Assembly (NCBI RefSeq): GCF_035621495.1
Contig: NZ_CP141821.1
Span: 1,702,760-1,766,759, forward strand
Direction of reading: 5' to 3'
From: Thermococcus sp. SY098
GTDB lineage: Archaea; Methanobacteriota_B; Thermococci; Thermococcales; Thermococcaceae
Length of the DNA stretch: 64,000 bases
Shown: in pieces, positions 27,999 to 36,539 of the stretch
Numbering within the stretch: position 1 is the stretch's first letter
Layout of the letters: each line of letters opens with the position of its first letter
Translations under genes and position numbers: made by a program
The notes under the pieces: generated by a model
What the model saw: the letters and a program-made list of their open reading frames with translations, nothing else
What the model was told of the DNA's origin: nothing
The model's database searches: none

Positions 27999-29021
27999 TT
28001 GAAGGCTCTTGTTAAATACGCCAAAGGACCTTGGAATATTGAGCTTAGAGATGTTCCAGAGCCCAAAAGCCGGGAAGGCTATATAATTGTTGATGTGAAA
28101 GCTGCGGGAATATGTGCCTCTGATCTGCTGATAATCCATGATAAAGGGCATCCTTATGAGCCTCCAATTATTCTGGGTCACGAGTTCTCGGGAGTTGTCG
28201 CTGAGGACAAGGGGGAGTGGAAAAAAGGTGATAGGGTTACCTCCCAGACGACATTCTCCACTTGTGGAAAGTGTTATCTGTGCAAATCTGGCTATCCCCA
28301 ACACTGTCCAGAGAAAAAAGTGATAGGCATAAAAGCGAATGGAGCATTCACTGAAAAAATTTTGGTTCCAGTGAGCGGTTTGCACAGAATACCCAAAAAC
28401 ATGAGCTTTGAAGAAGCAGCCATTACAGAGATCGGGGCTGACGTTGTTTACGCTTTGAATGAGAGAGCAAACCTGCAACCCGGGGAATTTGTAGTTATTT
28501 TCGGTCCCGGAGCAGTTGGACTATTTGCTGTCCAAGTGGCTAAAGCAACGGGAGCTGAAGTCGCCATAGTTGGCACAAAGATTGAAAGGGATGAATACAG
28601 GTTGAAGCTGGCTGAAAAGCTTGGGGCTGATTATGTGTTGTATGCCGAAGAAAATCCTGTTTCAGAAGTGAAGTATTTAACAAATGGTAAAGGAGCTGAT
28701 GTCGCCTTTGAAGCAAGCGGTGCTGCTCCAGCGGTTCTCCAAGCTTTGCAAATAACAAGAAATCTTGGAAGGATAATAGCCTTTGGAATCCCCAAGGGCA
28801 GTGTAACTATTCCGTGGAACATGATTGTCTTTAAGGCAGTGGAAGTAATTTTCCATCTGTCCTCTTCGTGGACATCTTGGGAAAAGATTCTTTATCTGAT
28901 GAGGGAAGGAAAAGTAAAAACAAAACCATTAATCTCCAAACCTTTTAGGCTTGAAGAATGGGAAAAGGCCATTAAAGAAGCTGAGACCGGGTTTAGTCCA
29001 AGGGTTATTCTAAAGCCATGA
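27999..29021 (+). CDS. iolO: Zinc-dependent dehydrogenase, IolO-like (5-ketogluconate reductase)
   Basis: A 340-residue medium-chain dehydrogenase with zinc motif CASDLL and GHEFSG near residue 60, structural zinc loop CGKCYLCKSGYPQHC (about 85-99) and Rossmann motif GPGAVGLFAV. By place and family it matches IolO, which in Thermotoga reduces 5-keto-L-gluconate to D-tagaturonate. The start is a TTG at 27999 after GGGGGGT. Note CASD in place of the usual CGTD/CGSD. It is followed 17 bp later by the altronate dehydratase genes. Confidence 0.65.
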   Translation: MKALVKYAKGPWNIELRDVPEPKSREGYIIVDVKAAGICASDLLIIHDKGHPYEPPIILGHEFSGVVAEDKGEWKKGDRVTSQTTFSTCGKCYLCKSGYPQHCPEKKVIGIKANGAFTEKILVPVSGLHRIPKNMSFEEAAITEIGADVVYALNERANLQPGEFVVIFGPGAVGLFAVQVAKATGAEVAIVGTKIERDEYRLKLAEKLGADYVLYAEENPVSEVKYLTNGKGADVAFEASGAAPAVLQALQITRNLGRIIAFGIPKGSVTIPWNMIVFKAVEVIFHLSSSWTSWEKILYLMREGKVKTKPLISKPFRLEEWEKAIKEAETGFSPRVILKP

Positions 29022-29037
29022 CCAGAGGTAGTATATC

Positions 29038-29307
29038 ATGAAGTTCGTGATAATGAACAGAAAGGATAATGTTGCAACTGCAATAGTGCCACTGAAAAAG
29101 GGAGAAAAAGTTGTAGTTGGAGGCAGAGAAATAATTCTGCTTGAAGACATCCCCCAAGGACACAAATTTGCTATTTGGGACATAAATGCTGGTGATTTCA
29201 TCATTAAATACGGGGAAATTATTGGAATCGCTACGAGGAACATAAAGGCTGGTGAATATGTACACATTCATAATGTCAGGAGCAGGTATCAGGGGGCGAT
29301 GAAATGA
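29038..29307 (+). CDS. uxaA1: Altronate dehydratase small subunit (SAF domain)
   Basis: An 89-residue SAF-domain protein, equal to the N-terminal domain of UxaA-type sugar-acid dehydratases: VATAIVPLKKGEKV, LLEDIPQGHKFAI, KYGEIIGIATRNIKAGEYVHIHNV. In many bacteria this is fused to the large domain; here it is a separate gene whose end overlaps the next start by four bases. With the large subunit it should dehydrate altronate (or galactarate-like acids) to 2-keto-3-deoxygluconate. Confidence 0.8.
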   Translation: MKFVIMNRKDNVATAIVPLKKGEKVVVGGREIILLEDIPQGHKFAIWDINAGDFIIKYGEIIGIATRNIKAGEYVHIHNVRSRYQGAMK

Positions 29308-30488
29308 AGTTGGGTGAGATAAAAGGCTGGAGGCGGGAGAATGGGGACTTTGGGATAAGAAACCACATCGTGGTTCTATCCTCGGTGGCATGTGCAAACC
29401 ATGCAGCTCTGGAAATTGCAAGGAGAACAGGAGCAATCCCGATAATTCAAGAAGAAGGTGCTTGTGGGATGTTTGGAGAGGATAGGAAGCGGTTTTTGAG
29501 GTGCATGGCTAACGTTGGCTCTCACCCAAACGTTGCATGGACATTAGTAGTAGGTCTCGGGTGTGAGGGCATCGATGCTCATCAACTTGCTGATGAAATA
29601 TCTAAGAGGGGTAGAAACGCAGAATCGTTGTTGATTCAAGAACTTGGCATGGATAAGACAGTGGAGAAAGGTGTTGAACTTGTAAACAGAGCAAAGGAAA
29701 ATCTAACTCCGCGGAGAGAGACTGCTGGAGTTGAAGAGCTCGTTATTGGCTTGAAGTGCGGGGCATCTGACTATACTTCTGGCTTAATTTCAAACCCTTC
29801 TGTTGGAAAAGCTGTGGACATTCTTATAGAGCATGGTGGAACTGCCATAATTACTGAGAGGCTTGAACTTGTTGGAGCCGAGCAAATCTTAGCAAGAAGG
29901 GCTAAAAGCAAAGAGGTTGCTGAAGATTTTCTTAGGAGAATAAAGAAAGCCGTTGAGGATGTTAACAAAAGAGGGGTTGACTGGATAGGATCTCAGCCAT
30001 CAATGGGAAACATAAAGGGAGGTCTAACGACCATAGAGGAAAAATCTCTTGGCGCAGTCAAAAAGGCTGGAAATGCTCAATTGGAGGGGTGCCTCGATTA
30101 CGGAGAAAAACCAAAAGGTAGAGGGCTGTACTTTATGGACGGTCCTGGATATGACGTTAAAGCAGTAAGTGGACTAATGTGTGCCGGGAGTCATATAATA
30201 CTTTTTACAACGGGTTTGGGAACCTATCTTGGTTCTCCAGTTTCACCTGTAATTAAAATAACTGGGAATCCAACTACTGCGAGGAAGCTTCGTGATGCAA
30301 TAGACGTTGACCTGAGCGTTCTTCTTGAGGAGATAATATCAAGGGATGCTTCTCTTGATGAAATACTTGAAATTGGTGGGAGGATGATACTGGAGGAGAT
30401 AGTACGTGTTGCAAATGGGAAGCTGACAAAAGCAGAGAAAAGCCAACATATTGAGTTTTCAATTGAACTGACTGGTATAATAGCTTAG
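29304..30488 (+). CDS. uxaA2: Altronate dehydratase large subunit
   Basis: A 394-residue protein of the UxaA/GarD C-terminal family. It begins GWRRENGDFGIRNHIVVLSSVACAN, typical of the family, and has conserved QEEGACGMFG, GLGCEGI, GLKCGASDYTSG, a FMDGPGYD motif and C-terminal LCAGSHIILFTTGLGTYLGSP. Cysteines in these motifs bind the iron centre. Its product, 2-keto-3-deoxygluconate, is the substrate expected for the next two genes. ATG 29304 overlaps the small-subunit stop. Confidence 0.85.
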   Translation: MKLGEIKGWRRENGDFGIRNHIVVLSSVACANHAALEIARRTGAIPIIQEEGACGMFGEDRKRFLRCMANVGSHPNVAWTLVVGLGCEGIDAHQLADEISKRGRNAESLLIQELGMDKTVEKGVELVNRAKENLTPRRETAGVEELVIGLKCGASDYTSGLISNPSVGKAVDILIEHGGTAIITERLELVGAEQILARRAKSKEVAEDFLRRIKKAVEDVNKRGVDWIGSQPSMGNIKGGLTTIEEKSLGAVKKAGNAQLEGCLDYGEKPKGRGLYFMDGPGYDVKAVSGLMCAGSHIILFTTGLGTYLGSPVSPVIKITGNPTTARKLRDAIDVDLSVLLEEIISRDASLDEILEIGGRMILEEIVRVANGKLTKAEKSQHIEFSIELTGIIA

Positions 30489-30499
30489 GGGTGTCTAAA

Positions 30500-31459
30500 A
30501 TGCCTTCTGCAGTTTCTTTTGGGGAAACGATGATTAGGTTCTCAACGAAGAATTTTGAACGAATTGAACAGGCGAGGGAGTTTGAAGTTAGTATTGGTGG
30601 GGCCGAATCGAATTTTGCGATAGCCTTTGCCAGGCTTGGTGGAAGATCGGCGTGGATAAGCAAACTCACCGATAATCCTCTTGGGAGGCTAATAGTTAAC
30701 CGGATCAGGGAGCATGGGGTAGATGTATCAAATGTCATATGGACAAAAGAATACAGGGTTGGATTGTACTTCATAGAATTTGGCAGAAAACCCAGGGGAA
30801 TTGAGGTTCTTTATGACAGAAAGAACTCAGCGTTTGCTAATATCCAGCCGCATGAAGTAAACTGGGAAGTGCTCGCTGAATACGATGTATTCCACACTAC
30901 TGGGATAACCGTTTCATTGAGCGAAAGTTGCAGAAAGTCTGTGAAAATGGGGATCACAAGAGCAAAAGAATTTGGTACGAAAGTTTCGTTTGATGTTAAT
31001 TACAGAGCAAAGTTGTGGTCTCCTGAAGAAGCGTTCAAAGCTCTTGACGCGATTCTCAAAGAGGTGGACATACTCATTGTCACAAAGGAAGATGCAAAGA
31101 GTGTTCTGCTTGCTGAAGGAAGTTATGAGGACATTGTACGGGAGCTGTATCAAAGATATGGCCCTGAGGTTCTTGTGCTCACTCTTGGTTCTGAAGGAGC
31201 AATGGCAATTAAGGATGGAAGGATTTACAGAGTTAAACCTTATCCAATAGAAGTTGTTGACAGGATAGGAGCTGGAGATGCCTTTGATGCTGGTTTCATA
31301 TATAGGTACTTGGAGAAGCAAGATGTAAAAGAAGCATTAGAATGGGGGATTGCTATGGCAGCATTGGCACATACCATACCCGGTGATCCAGTGTATATAG
31401 TTAGAGACGAAGTTAGAAGGCTCATTAAAGGCAGAGAGTATTGCGAAATAATGAGGTGA
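30500..31459 (+). CDS. kdgK: PfkB-family sugar kinase, probable 2-keto-3-deoxygluconate kinase
   Basis: A 319-residue ribokinase-family kinase. N-terminal GETMIRFSTKNFERIEQA and GGAESNFAIAFARLGG (sugar-binding loop), and C-terminal DRIGAGDAFDAGF with the catalytic Asp, match KDG kinases. It should phosphorylate 2-keto-3-deoxygluconate at carbon 6. ATG 30500 follows GGGGTG; GTG 30491 is an alternative. Its neighbours, a dehydratase and a DapA-family aldolase, support this substrate over fructose or adenosine. Confidence 0.8.
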   Translation: MPSAVSFGETMIRFSTKNFERIEQAREFEVSIGGAESNFAIAFARLGGRSAWISKLTDNPLGRLIVNRIREHGVDVSNVIWTKEYRVGLYFIEFGRKPRGIEVLYDRKNSAFANIQPHEVNWEVLAEYDVFHTTGITVSLSESCRKSVKMGITRAKEFGTKVSFDVNYRAKLWSPEEAFKALDAILKEVDILIVTKEDAKSVLLAEGSYEDIVRELYQRYGPEVLVLTLGSEGAMAIKDGRIYRVKPYPIEVVDRIGAGDAFDAGFIYRYLEKQDVKEALEWGIAMAALAHTIPGDPVYIVRDEVRRLIKGREYCEIMR

Positions 31460-31464
31460 TTTTG

Positions 31465-32349
31465 ATGATTGAAGGAATTTTTCCTCCGGTTGTAACGCCT
31501 TTTAAGGAAGATGAAAGCATTGATGAAGAAAGATTTGCATCATTTTTGGAGTTTTTGGTTAAGAGAAAAGTTAGCGGACTTTTTCTTCTTGGAACTAATG
31601 GAGAAGGACTCTCACTCGAAAAGGAGGAGAAAATCAGGATCATGGAAATAGCCGTGGAAACCGTAAAGGGAAAAGTCCCTGTTATAGCTGGAACTGGAGC
31701 AATAACCACAAGGGAAACCATAAAGTTAAGTAAAGAGGCTGAGAGAATCGGGGTTGACGCAATCCATGTGATAGTTCCCTATTATTATCCATTGTCAAGA
31801 GAGGGTATCTTAAGGCACTATGCTAAAGTTTCTCAAGAAGTAGATCTTCCAATTCTGATCTATTACATTCCCAGCAGAACAGGAAACAAAATTGATGTAA
31901 AGACGCTGTGTGAGCTTGCTAAATTGAGAAACATAATTGGAATTAAGGACAGCTCCAAAGATGTGACATGGTTTTATAATGCTATTATGGCTGTAAAAAA
32001 GGAAAATCCAGATTTTGTATTTTTGGGTGGCAGTGATGCATTGATATACACCCATTTGATGTTGGGAGGGAATGGTGCAGTTTCAGCGATAGCAAATGCA
32101 TTTCCCGAAATAGTGATTAAATTATACGAGGAGTTTAGGGCAGGAAATTTAGCCAAGGCAAAAGAGATTCAGGATAGGATTCTAATTATACGACAGATAT
32201 TAAAGAAATACCCATATCTTTCTGGTATCAAAGCAGCTTTAAAACTTAGAGGTATTGATATGGGTGTTTTGAGGAGTCCTTTAGTTTTTTTGAGTAAAGA
32301 TCAGTTGCAATGTTTAAGGGAGGAACTGAAAGCTGTTGGGGTTATATAG
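31465..32349 (+). CDS. kdgA: DapA-family aldolase, probable 2-keto-3-deoxy-(phospho)gluconate aldolase
   Basis: A 294-residue TIM-barrel lyase. It has PPVVTPFKEDESID near the start, GTNGEGLSL (43-51), the tyrosine in LIYYIPSRTG (131-140) and the Schiff-base lysine K161 in IGIKDSSKD. Family members include dihydrodipicolinate synthase and KDG/KDPG aldolases; the kinase in front favours KD(P)G cleavage to pyruvate and glyceraldehyde 3-phosphate. ATG 31465 follows GAGGTGATTTTG, just after the kinase stop. Confidence 0.78.
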   Translation: MIEGIFPPVVTPFKEDESIDEERFASFLEFLVKRKVSGLFLLGTNGEGLSLEKEEKIRIMEIAVETVKGKVPVIAGTGAITTRETIKLSKEAERIGVDAIHVIVPYYYPLSREGILRHYAKVSQEVDLPILIYYIPSRTGNKIDVKTLCELAKLRNIIGIKDSSKDVTWFYNAIMAVKKENPDFVFLGGSDALIYTHLMLGGNGAVSAIANAFPEIVIKLYEEFRAGNLAKAKEIQDRILIIRQILKKYPYLSGIKAALKLRGIDMGVLRSPLVFLSKDQLQCLREELKAVGVI

Positions 32350-32360
32350 GGGGTGTTGTT

Positions 32361-33440
32361 GTGAAAGCTGCAGTATTTAAAGGGGAAGGAAAGCTTGTAA
32401 TTGAGGACGTTCCAAAGCCCGATCTGAGTAAAGACCTAATTATTCCAAAAAAATACAAACCAAATGAATTTGTAAAAGTCAGAAAAGAAGAGCTTGTCCT
32501 TTTGAGGGTTTTAGCAGCAGGAATCTGTGGAACTGACCTGCACATACTAAGCGTTCCCCCAGGACACACTGCCACTCCTGGAGCAATACTTGGACATGAG
32601 TTCGTTGGGGAGGTTGTGGACGTAGGAAGTGAAGTTGATAACGTTAATGTGGGAGATCTTGTAGCGGTTGATCCAAATATAAAGTGCGGAAAATGCTGGT
32701 TCTGTAGAAACGGCTATCCAAACATGTGTCCAGAAATGACGACTCTTGGAATATACGGAAATGGAGGATTCGCGGAATATGCAGTTGTTCCGGCTAAGCA
32801 GGTATATGTGCTCCCAAGGAGCATGGATATTGACAAGGCAGTTTTATTTGAACCTCTGACAACGGCAGTTCACAACTGGGAAAAGGTGAATTTAAAGCCA
32901 GGAGAGAACATCCTGATATTCGGAGCTGGGCCAATAGGGGCGTTTTTTATTAAACTCGCACAAATTTCGGGAGCAAATGAGATAATAGTTTCCGAACCAA
33001 GTTCCTTGAGAAGAGAAATCGCCAGAAAGCTTGGGGCAACAAAGGTTGTTGATCCCATAAATGAAGACGTTGTTGAAATTGTCCACTCGGTCACCAAATA
33101 TGGGGTCGATGTTGCTATAGATGCAAGCGGAGTTCCAGTTGTCATAGAGCAAGCTGTTAGGGCATTAAGACCTGGAGGTAGGCTGTCCCTCTTTGGCCAG
33201 CAGAACATTCATGCCTTTGCAGATAAAGTTAGTTTTACCCTGATGAATCAGAAGGAACTCCATATATTTGGATCATACGCTGCAGCAAAAAGCTTTGATC
33301 AGACGATTGAAATACTGAAAAAAAGAGAGACCGATGATCTTAAGAATATAATTACCCATCGGCTTAAGCTTGAAGACATTCACAAAGGACTGGAGCTCAT
33401 GAGGAAAAAGGAAGCCCTGAAGGTAGTGATTTATCCGTAG
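32361..33440 (+). CDS. Zinc-dependent dehydrogenase, third in the operon
   Basis: A 359-residue medium-chain dehydrogenase with CGTDLHIL and GHEFVGEV zinc motifs, CGKCWFCRNGYPNMC structural zinc loop and GAGPIGAFF Rossmann motif. It is the last gene of the operon, with GTG 32361 after AGGGGGTG. The pathway still lacks the first oxidation (myo-inositol to inosose) and a tagaturonate reductase to altronate; this enzyme could do either. It carries a long N-terminal insertion (DLSKDLIIPKKYKPNEFVKV) before the zinc domain. Confidence 0.68.
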   Translation: MKAAVFKGEGKLVIEDVPKPDLSKDLIIPKKYKPNEFVKVRKEELVLLRVLAAGICGTDLHILSVPPGHTATPGAILGHEFVGEVVDVGSEVDNVNVGDLVAVDPNIKCGKCWFCRNGYPNMCPEMTTLGIYGNGGFAEYAVVPAKQVYVLPRSMDIDKAVLFEPLTTAVHNWEKVNLKPGENILIFGAGPIGAFFIKLAQISGANEIIVSEPSSLRREIARKLGATKVVDPINEDVVEIVHSVTKYGVDVAIDASGVPVVIEQAVRALRPGGRLSLFGQQNIHAFADKVSFTLMNQKELHIFGSYAAAKSFDQTIEILKKRETDDLKNIITHRLKLEDIHKGLELMRKKEALKVVIYP

Positions 33441-33506
33441 ATATGCTAATGAACAAAAGGACATACAATTCAATTTGTGACAGGAGATGAGCAGGAGGAA
33501 TTGGGA

Positions 33507-34256
33507 GTGATACTATACTTCATAGGAACCGCAGCTTCTGAAGGAATCCCTAATCCATTATGCAAATGCTCAACTTGTCAAGAGGCAAGAAAGTTTGCTT
33601 TTGCTCAAAGAAAACCGCCCACCCTTGCAGTGCTTTTGAAGAGAGGGGGGGTTGTGCTGTTCGATGTTGGTTCTGATATTGGTGAGCATCTGCCAGGAGT
33701 TTCAATTAGAACTGTATTCCTGACACATTGGCACAATGACCATACGTATGGTCTCTACAAGTTGAGGTGGGTGGCAAAGAAGCTCTCATTATATGCACCG
33801 AGGGAAGGTGCCGATACCACAATTCTCAATGAACCAAGAAACCTCGAAATTCACTTCATCAAAGCAGGGGATACAATAAAGCTTCCTCCTCTAAAGATAA
33901 CCGCATTAAAGCTGAATCACTTCCCAGAAACCCTCGGGTATCTTTTGGAAAGCAAAAAGAAAAAGGTTGCTATCCTGTATGACACCAAGGGGCTTCCTGA
34001 AGAGACATATGAGCTTCTTAAAAAGAAGAAGCCCAAAGTTGCTCTTGTTGATGCCACATACCCTCCAGGCGTTGAGATGCCAACCCACAACAACGTTGAT
34101 GAAGCCGCACTCCTTGGCTTGAGTGTCGCTGAAAAAGTTTACCTAACCCATATTGCCCATCATAATCTGCCATTCACGAAGCTGCTTGAATACGTGATTG
34201 AAAAGTATGGGGAGAAAGTTAACGTTGCATACGATGGCATGGTGGTGTACGTGTAA
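33507..34256 (+). CDS. MBL-fold metal hydrolase, PhnP-like
   Basis: A 249-residue metallo-beta-lactamase-fold enzyme. GTAASEGIPNPLCKCSTCQEAR at the start is a zinc-binding Cys pattern seen in PhnP-type cyclic phosphodiesterases; THWHNDHTYGL carries the catalytic His and Asp; later ligands are in LLYDTKG and HIAHHNLP. GTG 33507 follows AGGAGG. It sits 66 bp after the inositol-type operon and may act on a cyclic phosphodiester or other phosphoester; the substrate is not evident. Confidence 0.75.
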   Translation: MILYFIGTAASEGIPNPLCKCSTCQEARKFAFAQRKPPTLAVLLKRGGVVLFDVGSDIGEHLPGVSIRTVFLTHWHNDHTYGLYKLRWVAKKLSLYAPREGADTTILNEPRNLEIHFIKAGDTIKLPPLKITALKLNHFPETLGYLLESKKKKVAILYDTKGLPEETYELLKKKKPKVALVDATYPPGVEMPTHNNVDEAALLGLSVAEKVYLTHIAHHNLPFTKLLEYVIEKYGEKVNVAYDGMVVYV

Positions 34257-34292
34257 TCTTTGATATTTTTGTTTTCATCTTGTTTTTACTCC

Positions 34293-34311
34293 TTTGATAA
34301 ATTTTATATAC
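34293..34311 (+). promoter_or_regulatory. mpgP operon promoter box, copy of the mpgS box
   Basis: TTTGATAAATTTTATATAC is identical to 10459-10477. It contains a TATA box; predicted start of transcription is near 34335, leaving a leader of about 60 bases. T-rich DNA before it (34266-34292) may terminate the MBL gene. Confidence 0.65.
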
Positions 34312-34395
34312 CTGCATTAACTAAACACCAATCCGGAGCATGGGAGTCTTTTGTTCTTAATATGCCGCATCTATATAACTTTATCAGGTGATAGA

Positions 34396-35133
34396 ATGAG
34401 AGTGATATTCCTTGACCTTGATAAAACTTTAATTGGAGATGATTACTCTCCAGAACCAGCAAAACAAATAATTAACGAGCTAAAAAGAATAGGGTTTAGA
34501 ATAATCTTTAATTCATCAAAAACAAGGGCAGAGCAGGAGTATTACAGAAAAGCTTTGAATGTTGAGGATCCATTCATAGTGGAGACAGGAAGTGCAATAT
34601 ACATCCCAAAGGACGTATTCCCATTTAAGTTTAATTTCACAAGGGAAACTGAAAGATATTTTATCATAGAGCTTGGTGAAAGCTATAGAAAAATTCGAAA
34701 TGTTCTTAGTGAAATCGGTTGGGTATTTGGGCTTAAATACTATGGAAATTCGACAATTGAAGAGATAATGAAATTTACGGGTTTGCCAAAGCATCTTGCT
34801 GAGCTTGCAGCAAGGAGAGAATACTCAGAAACTATCTTTCGGTGGAGGAATGAAAAATTTGTGGATATAATTAAATCGAAGGGGCTTACAGTGTCAAAGG
34901 GAAGCAGATTTTATAATGTTCATGGAAATACAAACAAAGGAAAAGCTGCTCATGTGCTTTTGCTTTTATATTCTAAATTATTTGGAGATATAGAAAGCTA
35001 TGCTGTTGGAGACAGCTTTAATGACTTCCCCCTATTTGAAGTTGTTGACAAGGCGTTTATAGTTGGGAACCTAAAACATCCAGAGGCTGTGAATATCAGT
35101 TCAATAAAAGAATTGCTGGAGGTGATAGAATGA
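34396..35133 (+). CDS. mpgP: Mannosyl-3-phosphoglycerate phosphatase
   Basis: A 245-residue HAD-superfamily (Cof-like) phosphatase that removes the phosphate to give mannosylglycerate. HAD motif [10 protein letters not shown] is near residues 6-14; motif [11 protein letters not shown] near 38-46; motif [13 protein letters not shown] near 208-218. ATG 34396 follows AGGTGAT; its last four bases overlap the manC start. It completes the pathway begun by mpgS 22 kb upstream. Confidence 0.92.
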   Translation: MRVIFLDLDKTLIGDDYSPEPAKQIINELKRIGFRIIFNSSKTRAEQEYYRKALNVEDPFIVETGSAIYIPKDVFPFKFNFTRETERYFIIELGESYRKIRNVLSEIGWVFGLKYYGNSTIEEIMKFTGLPKHLAELAARREYSETIFRWRNEKFVDIIKSKGLTVSKGSRFYNVHGNTNKGKAAHVLLLLYSKLFGDIESYAVGDSFNDFPLFEVVDKAFIVGNLKHPEAVNISSIKELLEVIE

Positions 35134-36512
35134 AGACTTTAATTTTGGCTGGAGGAAAAGGAACTCGTCTGTGGCCGCTGAGTAGAGAGTTAATGCCAAA
35201 GCAGTTCATAAGGATATTTGATGATACCTCTCTTTTCCAAAAAACTGTAGAAAGAGCGTTGCTCTTCTCAAAACCGAAGGAGATTTTTATAGTAACCAAC
35301 AAAGAATACCACTTCAGGGTTTTTGATGAGCTCAGAGACATGGGGATTGATATCCCAGAGGAAAACGTTCTCCTCGAGCCGGTTGGAAAAAACACCCTTC
35401 CAGCTATTTACTGGGGGATAAGAACGATTAATGAGAATTTTGGTAAGTCCAAAGTCGCTGTTTTGCCCTCAGATCATTTAGTTGAGGTCAATGAAAAATA
35501 TATCGATGCATTTAAAAAAGCAGAAAAGCTTGCCGAGGCTTATTTCGTAACATTTGGAGTCAAGCCTACAAAGCCCCATACTGGTTACGGATATATAAGA
35601 CCCGGAGAGAAACTGGATGTTGGTTATAAGGTTGCTGAATTTAAAGAAAAACCAGACTTAGAGACAGCGAGAAAATACGTTGAGGAAGGCTACTACTGGA
35701 ACAGCGGAATGTTCATGTTTGATACAGAGCTTTTCATTGAGGAGGTCAAAAAGCTAACTCCAGATGTTTACAAGGCGTTTGAAGAGGCTAAGAGCATTGA
35801 AGAAGCCTATGAAATGGTTCCAGACATATCTGTCGATTATGGAATTATGGAAAAGACTGACAAAGCTGCAGTTGTGCCCTTGAACGTTTACTGGAATGAC
35901 CTTGGAAGCTTTGATTCCATCTACGAAGCATTCAAAAAAGATCAAAACGGTAACGCAGTTAGGATAAGAGGATTAAAAGCCGAATACATAGGAATTGACT
36001 CAAACAACAACTTGATTATAACAGAACGTTTAACGGCGACGGTTGGTGTGAGGGATCTTATAATAATTGATACGGGAGATGCTCTACTTGTTGCATCAAG
36101 GGGGGAAGGTCAGAAAGTTAAGCTGGTTTATGAAAAGCTCAAAGAAAAAAATGATGAAAGGGCTATTGTCCACAGAACAGCTTACAGGCCATGGGGTTCT
36201 TATACCATCCTCGAAGAGGGAGACCGCTATAAAATCAAGAGATTAACAGTACTGCCTGGAAAAAGACTTTCACTTCAAATGCACTATCACAGGTCGGAGC
36301 ACTGGGTCGTTGTTAGAGGAACAGCAAAGGTTGTTGTTGAGGACAAAGAAATGCTCTTAAGACCTGGGGAGAGTGTGTTCATACCAGCTGGAGTTAAACA
36401 TAGATTAGAAAACCCGGGAAAAGTTGTTTTGGAAGTTATAGAAACTCAAATAGGAGAATATCTCGGAGAAGATGATATAGTGAGGTTTCAAGATGACTTC
36501 GGAAGAAGTTAA
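35130..36512 (+). CDS. manC: Bifunctional mannose-1-phosphate guanylyltransferase / mannose-6-phosphate isomerase
   Basis: A 460-residue two-domain enzyme. The N-terminal nucleotidyltransferase has [15 protein letters not shown] (residues 5-19) and [10 protein letters not shown], which together with GTP make GDP-mannose from mannose 1-phosphate. The C-terminal cupin (about residues 350-455) with [24 protein letters not shown] and [16 protein letters not shown] is the type II isomerase. GDP-mannose feeds MpgS. Start overlaps mpgP, stop abuts pmm, so the three form an operon. Confidence 0.93.
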   Translation: MKTLILAGGKGTRLWPLSRELMPKQFIRIFDDTSLFQKTVERALLFSKPKEIFIVTNKEYHFRVFDELRDMGIDIPEENVLLEPVGKNTLPAIYWGIRTINENFGKSKVAVLPSDHLVEVNEKYIDAFKKAEKLAEAYFVTFGVKPTKPHTGYGYIRPGEKLDVGYKVAEFKEKPDLETARKYVEEGYYWNSGMFMFDTELFIEEVKKLTPDVYKAFEEAKSIEEAYEMVPDISVDYGIMEKTDKAAVVPLNVYWNDLGSFDSIYEAFKKDQNGNAVRIRGLKAEYIGIDSNNNLIITERLTATVGVRDLIIIDTGDALLVASRGEGQKVKLVYEKLKEKNDERAIVHRTAYRPWGSYTILEEGDRYKIKRLTVLPGKRLSLQMHYHRSEHWVVVRGTAKVVVEDKEMLLRPGESVFIPAGVKHRLENPGKVVLEVIETQIGEYLGEDDIVRFQDDFGRS

Positions 36513-36539
36513 ATGTCAAAAACAAAAAAGGTGATAAAA

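Noticed and set aside
29038-30488. A frameshift splitting one altronate dehydratase gene
   Set aside because: The small subunit ends with a proper stop that overlaps a new ATG by four bases and both halves are complete. Separate subunits are known in this family.
34368-34380. CTATATAACT as the mpgP promoter
   Set aside because: Transcription would start at or beyond the ATG at 34396. The upstream box at 34293 fits better.
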